The notes under the pieces: generated by a model
What the model saw: the letters and a program-made list of their open reading frames with translations, nothing else
Told to the model about the DNA's origin: nothing
Database searches by the model: none
Position numbers and translations under genes: made by a program
Assembly: GCA_016872875.1 (NCBI GenBank)
Contig: VGYW01000423.1
Span: forward strand, 1-7,264
Direction of reading: 5' to 3'
DNA length: 7,264 nt
DNA from: Planctomycetota bacterium
GTDB taxonomy: Bacteria; Planctomycetota; PUPC01; DSUN01
In this document: positions 1 through 5,885 of the stretch, piece after piece
How positions within the stretch are numbered: the first letter of the stretch is position 1
How the letters are laid out: the number at the start of each line of letters is the position of its first letter

Positions 1-555
1 ATGTGGAGCGTCACCTGGCACAAGGGCGTCGGCTACTGCATCGGCTACTCCTGCACCAGCAAGCACCTCATCCGCCTCTACCACACCAAAGACGGCAAGA
101 AGTGGGACACCCTCGCCGACGACCTCTTCCCCGGCGGCACCTACGCGAACGAGACCTCCCTCGTCTTCGCGCCCGACGACGCCTGCTACTGCCTCCTCCG
201 CCGCGACAACAAGCCATCCTCCGCCCAACTGGGCGCCGCCAAGCCGCCCTACACCCAATGGGCGTGGAAGGACCTCGGCGTGACCATCGGCGGCCCGAAG
301 ATGATTCGCCTGCCCGATGGCCGCTTCCTCGCCACCGTCCGCCTCTACGACAAGAAGGTCCGCACCGGCCTCTGCACGATTGACCCCGACAAGGGCGCCC
401 TCATCGAAATCCTCACCTTGCCCTCTGGCGGCGACACATCCTACGCCGGCATGGTCCTCCACGACGGCCTACTCTGGCTCAGCTACTACTCCAGCCACGA
501 GGGCAAGACGAGCATCTACCTGGCGAAGGTGAGCATCGAGGGGGCCGCCAAGTGA
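1..555 (+). CDS. Sialidase-like (BNR/Asp-box) exo-glycosidase, 5'-truncated
   Basis: This is the C-terminal 184 residues of a sialidase-fold (six-bladed propeller) protein; the rest lies upstream of the window. An ATG happens to stand at position 1, but the protein begins in mid-fold (WSVTWHKGVGYCIGYS), so it is unlikely to be the real start. A degenerate Asp-box (HTKDGKKWD, residues 28-36) matches the S-x-D-x-G-x-T-W pattern of BNR repeats. The alternation of short strands with 'PDGRFLATVR' and 'HDGLLWLSYYSSHEGKTSIYLAKV' near the C-terminus is typical of exo-alpha-sialidase-like proteins. The family hydrolyses terminal sialic acids or related glycan ends, usually in the periplasm or outside the cell. 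The catalytic Arg triad and Tyr/Glu pair cannot be judged from this fragment, so the substrate is unknown. It overlaps the next gene by 4 bases, showing one operon. Family assignment is fairly secure; activity is inferred. Confidence 0.72.
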   Translation: MWSVTWHKGVGYCIGYSCTSKHLIRLYHTKDGKKWDTLADDLFPGGTYANETSLVFAPDDACYCLLRRDNKPSSAQLGAAKPPYTQWAWKDLGVTIGGPKMIRLPDGRFLATVRLYDKKVRTGLCTIDPDKGALIEILTLPSGGDTSYAGMVLHDGLLWLSYYSSHEGKTSIYLAKVSIEGAAK

Positions 556-1709
556 CCGCGAGAACGGCATACGGAAGCATCTTCCCCGTGTTCGCTGCTC
601 TGCTTCTGGGCTGCGGAGACAAAGAGCCGTCCCGCTTGCTCTGGAAGTTTGAGGCAGGCCACAAAGGACCGCTGGGCCCGCCCGCCTACTCAGCCTCTGT
701 CTCCGCGCCCACCGTCGTGGATGGGGTCGTCTACTTCGGGAGCTTCGATGGCCACGTGTACGCTGTGGACGCCAAGACTGGGAAGGAGAAATGGGCGTTC
801 CGAACGGGGGCCGGGGTGAGGGCCCAGCCCGCCGTTGCCGATGGTGTCGTGTACGTGGGGAGCCTCGACAAGCGTCTCTACGCGCTCGACGCGGCGACAG
901 GGAAGCTCAAGTGGCTGTTCCCCACGCAGGGCAAGATCGGCCAGCGGGCCCTCGTGTCCGAGAGCTTGGTGTACATCGGCAGCGACAGCATCTACGCGCT
1001 GGACGCGGCGACGGGACAACAGAAGTGGAAGCTCCCCCAGCCCATCGAGCACGCGCAGGGCCCCGTTGTCGTCGGAGGGCTGCTGTGTGTGGGCGTGACG
1101 ATGGGAGAGATCGGCAGCGGCTTCCGGGATTACCTCCTCGCCCTTGAGCCCCAGACCGGCAAGGTGAGTTGGGAAATGGACCTCACCGACCAGAAGGGCT
1201 TGTCGGTTCCGTCCGTCCTCGCTGATGGTGTCCTATACCTCGCTTGCGGAGACACCCACGTCTATGCCGTGGACCCGCTCACGCGCAAGGTGCTCTGGGA
1301 CTTTGACGCTGCGGGCAACGCGAACAAGGTCCCACCTGTCGTGTCCCAGGGCGTCCTGTACCTGGTCACAGGTGCCGGCTACGTCTACGCGGTGGACCTC
1401 AAGGCCCGAGCGGCGAAGTGGAGCTTGAAGATGGGCGACGTTACGCTGACAGGGCCTCTGCTGGCCGATGGCGTCCTGTACCTCGGCAGCTCCGACGGCC
1501 ACCTTCACGCGCTCGACCCCGCCTCGGGCCGGGAGCTGTGGCGCTTCAAGGACCTCGGCCGCTGGGTCCGCGGGCCGGACTTCGAAGCGAGTGGCATCCG
1601 CAACCTGCCGGCCCTCGCGGATGGGGTTTTATACGTTGGCAGCATGGACGGCAACCTCTACGCCCTGGATGCCAAGGGCAAGCCCCCAGCAACCACGAGG
1701 AAGCAATGA
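552..1709 (+). CDS. PQQ-repeat eight-bladed beta-propeller lipoprotein (BamB-like fold)
   Basis: This 385-residue protein starts at GTG 552, inside the previous stop (GTGA overlap), with a GAGGGGG Shine-Dalgarno at 538-544. Residues 9-21 form a hydrophobic stretch ending in a lipobox (LLGC), so Cys21 is the likely lipidated residue. Eight PQQ-type repeats follow, each with the pattern D-G-V-h-Y-h-G-S-x-D-x-x-h-Y-A-h-D-x-x-T-G-K-x-x-W. Their ladder of closing Trp residues includes W81, W121, W159, W207, W249, W290 and W330. The eighth repeat (352-375) lacks its last strand. RLLWKFEA (28-35) at the N-terminus looks able to supply it, giving a closed ring. Fold, length and lipid anchor resemble BamB of the outer-membrane assembly machine, but nothing in the context supports that role. 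There is no sign of a quinoprotein dehydrogenase: the length is too short and no cytochrome motif is present. It is probably a membrane-anchored binding or scaffold protein. The repeat family is certain; the function is open. Confidence 0.85.
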   Translation: MTARTAYGSIFPVFAALLLGCGDKEPSRLLWKFEAGHKGPLGPPAYSASVSAPTVVDGVVYFGSFDGHVYAVDAKTGKEKWAFRTGAGVRAQPAVADGVVYVGSLDKRLYALDAATGKLKWLFPTQGKIGQRALVSESLVYIGSDSIYALDAATGQQKWKLPQPIEHAQGPVVVGGLLCVGVTMGEIGSGFRDYLLALEPQTGKVSWEMDLTDQKGLSVPSVLADGVLYLACGDTHVYAVDPLTRKVLWDFDAAGNANKVPPVVSQGVLYLVTGAGYVYAVDLKARAAKWSLKMGDVTLTGPLLADGVLYLGSSDGHLHALDPASGRELWRFKDLGRWVRGPDFEASGIRNLPALADGVLYVGSMDGNLYALDAKGKPPATTRKQ

Positions 1710-4063
1710 GCGCGAAGACACCCATTCTTATGGTGCTCTGCGCGAGCAGCGCTGCCGCGGCGGCCCGGCATGAGCAGCGGCCCCTGTCTGGGCAAGCATA
1801 CGTTGGGCTCTTCTGCCGGGACCACCCCGAGTCCGGTGGGATGCTGGTCGGCTGGGTGATGCCAGGGCCGCTGAAGGGCAAGACCTTTACGTCGCCGTCC
1901 ATCAATCGCGGCGACATCATCCTGGCCGTCAACGGCAAGCCGATGGGGAAGAAGGCGTTCGAGGAACTCCTCGCCCGCTCGAAGCCGGGCGATGCCATCG
2001 AGCTCCGGGTGCGCTTGTCAAAAGGCAAAGAGGACACCGCGGTGCCCGAGCCAGGCAAGGGCGGCGAGGAGAAGACGCTCAAGGTCGTCCTCGCCTCGAA
2101 GGCCGACTGGTCGGGGCCTGTTTCCTTCCGCCGCGCGTTCGTAGTTCCGCCTTTAGGCGGTCTTGTCGAGGGGAAGGACCCCACGCCACTTGAGAAGCTC
2201 CTCGACCCGCTCATCGCTCAGCACAAGCTCCGCGAGCCACTCGACAAGCTGAAGAAGTATCTGGCCGACACGCAGACCGAGGATTTCGGCGCGAACAGCC
2301 TGTCGCGCGTCGCCGCGGGCTTCTACCGCCCCACGCGCCTGCCCGAGCTTCAGAAGCTCATCACTGACCCTCTGGCCAAGCTGCCCGCCGACCCGCGCGA
2401 GGTATTCCTCCGCGCGGCGGACAACCTCGATCTGGCTCCGCCGCCGCTCGGCCCGGATGCGGACTTCTCCGACCCCGCAAAGGCCATCGCCTGGATGAAA
2501 GCGCGCCTGGCCGAGGCCGCAAGGCTCCGTGAGCAAGCCTTCGCCAAGATCCCCGCCAAGCGGCAGAAGGCGCTGGCGAAAGACCTCCACGAAACCGTCG
2601 ACTACGCGGCGGCCGAGCACTACCTGATGTCGCACCCCGAGCCCGCGCGCATCCTGGCCGCGCTCCGCGCGAGCATGGAGGTTGACCACCAGGCCCTCCT
2701 CAGCGCCGCGGCGATACTGGGGGAGGTTCTGCGCCCTGGCAAGCCGCCCGTGGGGCGAATCGTTGTGGGCGGGACCTCCGTGTCCCGCGAAGGCCAAGAA
2801 CGCGGGGCAGAGACGCCCCGCCCACAGGTGGCCCGCCTCCCCCGCAAGCTCAGGGGCGCCGTCGAGGGCGACATCCTGGCCGCCGAGCAGGCCGACGGAC
2901 GCTGGATCGTGGTCGGCGGCTTCGGCCCGAACCGCTACGACCTGTCGAAGATTGACGTCGTGATTGACCCTGGCGGCGACGACGCCTATCACTACTCATC
3001 GGAGGATCGTCCACCCATCCAAGTGGTTGTAGACTTCGCGGGGAACGACAAGTATGAGGGCGGGCCGGCGAGCGCCACGCTCGGAATCAGCATTCTGGTG
3101 GACGCCGCGGGCAACGACCGCTATGAAGGGAATGCCCGCTCCTGTGGCGTGGGCGTGATGGGGGTTGGCATCCTGGCCGACCTCGCCGGCAACGATACCT
3201 ACGCCGGCACCTCCTGGTCGCTCGGGGCGGGGGTCTACGGCGTCGGGGCGATCCTCGACCTCGGCGGCTCGGACACCTACACCGCCGAGTACCTCAGCGA
3301 GGGGGTCGGCGGGCCGCGCGGCTTCGGCCTCATCCTCGACGCCGGCGGCAACGACCTCTATCGCGCCAACGGCCCGAAAGGCTCGGTCTATGAGACGCCC
3401 GCCGTCTACGCCAGCTTCAGCCAGGGGATGGGCTTCGGCTTCCGCATGTACGAAAGCGGCGGCATCGGGGTGCTGGCCGACCTCGGGGGCGACGACCGCT
3501 ACGAGGCGGGCGAGTTCGCCCAGGGCGGCGCCTACTACTGGGCGCTCGGCATCCTCTATGACCGCTCCGGCAACGACCTCTACTACGGCAACCGCTACGG
3601 CCAGGGCTTCGGCTGCCACCAGGCCATCGGCATCCTGGCCGACGACGCCGGCGACGACACCTACTGGGCCATGTGCGCCGCCTGCCAGGGCGCGGCGTGG
3701 GACATTGCGGCCGGCCTGCTGATTGACCGCGGCGGCAACGACTCCTACCAGGCCGAGGGCCTGGCCCAGGGCTCCGCCGCCATGCAAGCCATCGGCTGGC
3801 TCATTGACCTCGGCGGCACCGACCGCTACGTCGCCCGCGGCGGCGCCGTCCACGGCTGCTCCTCCGGCAACAGCTACCACCACGCCGAGACGGGCTGCTT
3901 CAGTTGGTCGCTCCTCCTCGACGCCGGCGGCGGCCCCGACTTCTACTCTTCCGGCCGCCCGAACAACCAGGTGCTCGCCCCTGGGGAACGCAACGACAAG
4001 AAGCCCGAGGACAGCCCCCTCCACGGCCTCTTCATTGATTCGGCGGAGCGGGCGAGGTTTTGA
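1706..4063 (+). CDS. Exported PDZ-domain protein with C-terminal 'GGNDxY' solenoid repeats
   Basis: This is a 785-residue protein. I chose the ATG at 1706, which overlaps the previous stop (ATGA), because GAGGAAG at 1697-1703 serves it and a signal peptide follows (ILMVLCASSAAAAA, residues 7-20). The frame is open upstream to 1418, but that part shadows the propeller gene. Domains in order: a PDZ domain (about 43-131; core RGDIILAVNGKPM at 68-80); a charged helical region (about 160-345); a linker (about 346-410); and about 12 repeats (418-746) ending in LFIDSAERARF. PDZ domains bind peptide C-termini, often in envelope proteases, but no protease domain is seen here. The repeats resemble RTX calcium loops only in being Gly/Asp/Asn-rich; their period is 26-28 residues, not 9. 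Both linkers contain palindromic DNA read in frame. The protein is probably periplasmic or at the surface and acts with the propeller lipoprotein. Domain calls are good; the overall function is unknown. Confidence 0.85.
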   Translation: MSAKTPILMVLCASSAAAAARHEQRPLSGQAYVGLFCRDHPESGGMLVGWVMPGPLKGKTFTSPSINRGDIILAVNGKPMGKKAFEELLARSKPGDAIELRVRLSKGKEDTAVPEPGKGGEEKTLKVVLASKADWSGPVSFRRAFVVPPLGGLVEGKDPTPLEKLLDPLIAQHKLREPLDKLKKYLADTQTEDFGANSLSRVAAGFYRPTRLPELQKLITDPLAKLPADPREVFLRAADNLDLAPPPLGPDADFSDPAKAIAWMKARLAEAARLREQAFAKIPAKRQKALAKDLHETVDYAAAEHYLMSHPEPARILAALRASMEVDHQALLSAAAILGEVLRPGKPPVGRIVVGGTSVSREGQERGAETPRPQVARLPRKLRGAVEGDILAAEQADGRWIVVGGFGPNRYDLSKIDVVIDPGGDDAYHYSSEDRPPIQVVVDFAGNDKYEGGPASATLGISILVDAAGNDRYEGNARSCGVGVMGVGILADLAGNDTYAGTSWSLGAGVYGVGAILDLGGSDTYTAEYLSEGVGGPRGFGLILDAGGNDLYRANGPKGSVYETPAVYASFSQGMGFGFRMYESGGIGVLADLGGDDRYEAGEFAQGGAYYWALGILYDRSGNDLYYGNRYGQGFGCHQAIGILADDAGDDTYWAMCAACQGAAWDIAAGLLIDRGGNDSYQAEGLAQGSAAMQAIGWLIDLGGTDRYVARGGAVHGCSSGNSYHHAETGCFSWSLLLDAGGGPDFYSSGRPNNQVLAPGERNDKKPEDSPLHGLFIDSAERARF
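2147..2160. repeat. Short palindrome inside coding sequence (CCGCCT-TT-AGGCGG)
   Basis: A perfect 6-bp inverted repeat with a 2-base loop sits in the linker between the PDZ domain and the helical region, where it encodes part of RAFVVPPLGGL. With its left flank (CGTTCGTAGTT, 2136-2146) it resembles short dispersed palindromic elements I recall from planctomycete-like genomes. That similarity is from memory and unverified. Confidence 0.5.
2765..2825. repeat. Double-hairpin palindromic element, REP/MITE-like, read in frame
   Basis: Two adjacent hairpins each have 7-bp perfect stems and 6-base loops: GCGGGAC/GTCCCGC at 2769-2788 and GCGGGGC/GCCCCGC at 2802-2821. The whole is bounded by a 9-bp inverted repeat, GTGGGCGGG (2765-2773) and CCCGCCCAC (2817-2825). 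It lies in the interdomain linker of the PDZ/solenoid gene and encodes about residues 354-374 (VGGTSVSREGQERGAETPRP) without breaking the frame. The nested symmetry suggests an inserted repetitive element rather than ordinary coding sequence. Whether it recurs in the genome cannot be seen here. Confidence 0.65.
2957..4063 (+). repeat. About 12 tandem protein repeats (hhhD-x-G-G-N-D-x-Y), solenoid-like
   Basis: The repeats lie inside the PDZ/solenoid gene. Each unit opens with a hydrophobic strand ending in Asp, then [AG]-G-[ND]-D-x-Y, a variable stretch, and usually a Q-G or G-x-G turn before the next strand. The anchoring Asp residues are D421, 443, 466, 492, 518, 545, 592, 619, 646, 674, 701 and 739, with a degenerate final one at D778. 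Spacing is 22-28 residues, except about 47 after D545 and 38 after D701, where loops are inserted. Units 6-10 share a second ladder (SQG, AQG, GQG, CQG, AQG at about 571-688). Regular spacing with stacked Asp and Tyr suggests a beta-solenoid, possibly metal-binding; that part is inference. Confidence 0.85.
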
Positions 4064-5495
4064 GCACCTGAGGCTTCGGGTCGGCCACGCGGCCTGCGGG
4101 ACGCTGGCCTCGGCCCTTGCGGCCGAGGTCGCCGAGGTCCTCGCGGGCCTTCTCGGCGAAGGCCAGGAGGCGCGCGACGACCTGGGGGTGCGCCGCCGCC
4201 ACGTTGGCCTTCTCCCCAATGTCGGCCTCCAGGTCGTAGAGTTCGGCTGGGCTGGGGCGCGCCTCCCCGCGAAAGCTGCGCCACTTCGCCGCCAACGGCA
4301 GGTAGAGCTTCCACTTGCCCGCCCGCACGGCCTGGAGCTGCTCCATGTAGTAGTGGAAGAAGGCTTCGTGAGGCGACTTCGTGCCGGGCTGCGCGGCGAG
4401 GAGGGGCCAGATGTCCCTGCCGTCAATGGCGCGGTCGCGCGGCAAGTCGGCGCCGGCCAGTCGGGCAAACGTGGGGAGAATGTCCATCGTCGTGCACAAC
4501 TCGCCGCAGGTAGTTCCCGGGGGGATTCTGCCCGGCCATCGCGCGATGCAGGGGACGCGCATGGCGCCTTCCGCCGTGGTGTAGCCCCATCCTGCGAGCG
4601 GGGCGTTGGAGCCGCGGCTGCCCTCGAACGCCCCGTTGTCGGAGGTCCACAGCACGAGCGTCCGCTCGTCGAGGCCCAGCTTCTTGAGCGTTGCGAGGAG
4701 CTCGCCCGTAGACCAGTCAATCTCTTCCACCGCGTCGCCGTAGGCTCCGTTGGCCGACTTGCCTCGGAAGCGCTCGCCTGCGAACGGGTTTCGTGTGCTC
4801 CCGGGCATGGCGTGGGCGAGGTAGAGGAACCAGGGCCGGTCCTTGTTGGCTGTGATGAACCGCACGGCTTCCTCGGTGTAGCGTCGGGTGAGGGTGTTCC
4901 TGTCCACGGGCGCCTCGATGACCTCTTCGCCGCGCATGAGCGGGAGCGGCGGCCGGGAGCCGTCGGGCGTGCCCACCATGTCGTCGCTGTATGGGATGCC
5001 AAGGTAGGCGTCGAAGCCGTGGCGGGTGGGAAGGAATGGGGGCTGGTCGCCGAGGTGCCACTTGCCGATGCAGGCCGTGGCGTAGCCTCGGCCCTTCAGC
5101 ACCCTGGCCACGGTCACCTCGTCGGGATGAAGCCCTGCGGCGTCGGCCGGGAAGAGCACCGCCTGGCCGCGGGCGTTCACGTGCAGGCCAACGCGGCGCG
5201 GGTAGCAGCCGGTCATCAGGCTGGCGCGCGACGGCGTGCACACCCCGCTGGTGGCGTAGAAACTCGTGAGGCGTACGCCCTCAGCGGCCATGCGGTCAAC
5301 GCACGGGGTGCGATGCTTCCTCGAGCCGAAGCAGCCGATGTCGCCGTAGCCCAGGTTGTCGCAGAGAATGAGCACGAAGTTCGGCGGCGGGATGTCCACG
5401 GCTTCTGCCCCCCTAAGCCAGGGATGCGCGACGACCGCTGCGGCCCCCAGGCCGGCGGCCCTCAGAAGGTTGCGGCGAGGCATGGCTTCCGGCAT
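4032..5495 (-). CDS. Arylsulfatase A-like, FGly-dependent sulfatase with Tat leader
   Basis: This 487-residue enzyme would hydrolyse sulfate esters, probably on sulfated glycans, outside the cytoplasm. The twin-arginine leader (MPRRNLLRAAGLGAAAVVA, residues 5-23) predicts Tat export. The sulfatase signature C-T-P-S-R (86-90), followed by ASLMTG, places Cys86 as the residue converted to formylglycine; the maturase is not in this window. Other active-site motifs are LILCDNLGYGD (42-52, metal-binding Asp46 followed by Asn rather than the usual second Asp), GKWHLG (145-150) and TSDNGA (284-289). Length is normal for family S1. I took the ATG at 5495 because AAGGGGG lies just upstream; Met5 (5483) is the alternative. 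It has its own promoter and runs convergent to the solenoid gene, overlapping its last 32 bases, so no terminator fits between them. The substrate subfamily cannot be assigned by eye. Confidence 0.92.
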   Translation of the reverse strand: MPEAMPRRNLLRAAGLGAAAVVAHPWLRGAEAVDIPPPNFVLILCDNLGYGDIGCFGSRKHRTPCVDRMAAEGVRLTSFYATSGVCTPSRASLMTGCYPRRVGLHVNARGQAVLFPADAAGLHPDEVTVARVLKGRGYATACIGKWHLGDQPPFLPTRHGFDAYLGIPYSDDMVGTPDGSRPPLPLMRGEEVIEAPVDRNTLTRRYTEEAVRFITANKDRPWFLYLAHAMPGSTRNPFAGERFRGKSANGAYGDAVEEIDWSTGELLATLKKLGLDERTLVLWTSDNGAFEGSRGSNAPLAGWGYTTAEGAMRVPCIARWPGRIPPGTTCGELCTTMDILPTFARLAGADLPRDRAIDGRDIWPLLAAQPGTKSPHEAFFHYYMEQLQAVRAGKWKLYLPLAAKWRSFRGEARPSPAELYDLEADIGEKANVAAAHPQVVARLLAFAEKAREDLGDLGRKGRGQRPAGRVADPKPQVLKTSPAPPNQ

Positions 5496-5523
5496 AGTCC
5501 GCCCCCTTCACGCGCCGGCCCTC

Positions 5524-5553
5524 ATTATAGCCTACAGACAGACGCCCCGCCAA
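5524..5553 (-). promoter_or_regulatory. Sigma70-type promoter of the sulfatase
   Basis: Read on the minus strand, TTGGCG (5553-5548) and a perfect TATAAT (5529-5524) are separated by 18 bases. Transcription would start near 5517, leaving a leader of about 22 bases that contains the AAGGGGG ribosome site before ATG 5495. The -10 is consensus; the -35 matches TTGACA at 4 of 6 positions. Confidence 0.6.
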
Positions 5554-5564
5554 CGCGCGCCCAC

Positions 5565-5609
5565 CTGCACGGTCTCTTCATAGACACGGCGGAGAGGCTG
5601 GCGCCGTGA
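5565..5609 (+). pseudogene. Orphan 3' tail of a solenoid-protein paralogue
   Basis: These 45 bases read LHGLFIDTAERLAP and a stop, almost matching the C-terminus of the solenoid gene (LHGLFIDSAERARF, 4019-4063). Over the first 36 bases 30 are identical. Five of the six differences are synonymous (Leu, Gly, Ile, Asp and Arg codons), and the other changes Ser to Thr. That is the pattern of two diverged coding copies, not a recent copy or chance. No further repeat units are recognisable upstream, where the sulfatase promoter sits. It is best read as the remnant of a second tandem paralogue. Confidence 0.65.
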
Positions 5610-5848
5610 CGACAGCGCGGCGGGCGCCAAGAACCCCAAGAACCCCAAATGCGCGCGACGGGTCTTGGGGTTCTTGCGGACCCCGTGCAAGCACCCACCT
5701 CCAACTCATAACCTCTTGGCAGGTCAAGAGATAGGGTACGCCACCCAGGACTCCTCCTGCCCGCTTGCGCCTCGTCAAGAACCCCACGAGACGCAGATGA
5801 CCACGGAGGCCGTTCCGCCCCAGCGTTTGTCTGCCGTAGCGGCATTGC
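5610..5848. other. Non-coding spacer with CAAGAACCCC hairpins
   Basis: I see no credible gene here. The spacer holds three hairpins. A 14-bp perfect stem pairs 5628-5641 with 5663-5676. CTCTTG/CAAGAG lies at 5713-5718 and 5725-5730. CTCGT/ACGAG (5771-5775 and 5786-5790) has a loop that is exactly CAAGAACCCC. The word CAAGAACCCC occurs at 5628-5637, 5637-5646 and 5776-5785, and inverted at 5667-5676. No T-tract follows the long stem on either strand, so it does not look like a standard intrinsic terminator. Confidence 0.6.
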
Positions 5849-5885
5849 GCTTGAAAAATAGACGAATATGTTCTATAATTCAAGC
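5849..5885 (+). promoter_or_regulatory. Consensus promoter embedded in a 37-base palindrome (putative operator)
   Basis: TTGAAA (5851-5856), a 17-base spacer and TATAAT (5874-5879) form a near-ideal sigma70 promoter for the ATPase gene. It lies exactly inside an imperfect palindrome centred on 5867: GCTTGAA/TTCAAGC outer arms (7 bp), two mismatches, then ATAGA/TCTAT (5 bp). Such symmetry over both promoter elements suggests binding of a dimeric repressor. The patch is distinctly AT-rich compared with its surroundings. Confidence 0.75.

Noticed and set aside
1418..1705. N-terminal extension of the PDZ/solenoid protein.
   Set aside because: It overlaps the propeller gene in another frame, has no domain-like sequence, and would place the signal peptide in mid-protein. 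ATG 1706 has a ribosome site and a coupled overlap.
552..1709. PQQ-dependent dehydrogenase.
   Set aside because: The protein is only 385 residues and has no haem motif. The repeats and lipobox fit a BamB-like propeller lipoprotein better.
2957..3950. Classical RTX (GGxGxDxUx nonapeptide) toxin repeats.
   Set aside because: The Gly/Asp-rich units recur every 26-28 residues rather than every 9, and no type I secretion genes are nearby.
2996..5002. A 668-codon open frame on the minus strand opposite the solenoid gene and through the sulfatase.
   Set aside because: It is antisense to a gene with clear repeats and runs through the sulfatase in another frame. Its Arg/Ala/Val-rich low-complexity protein is what GC-rich codon bias produces.
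3723..5609. A 628-codon plus-strand frame across the sulfatase.
   Set aside because: It is an out-of-frame or antisense shadow of two well supported genes. Only its last 15 codons (the LHGLFID tail) carry real similarity, and these are reported separately.
5628..5676. Intrinsic transcription terminator.
   Set aside because: The stem is long, but no run of T follows on either strand.
5868..5885. Upstream ATG for the ATPase, adding six residues.
   Set aside because: It lies between the -35 and -10 boxes of the only good promoter, so it should not be transcribed from it, and it has no ribosome site.
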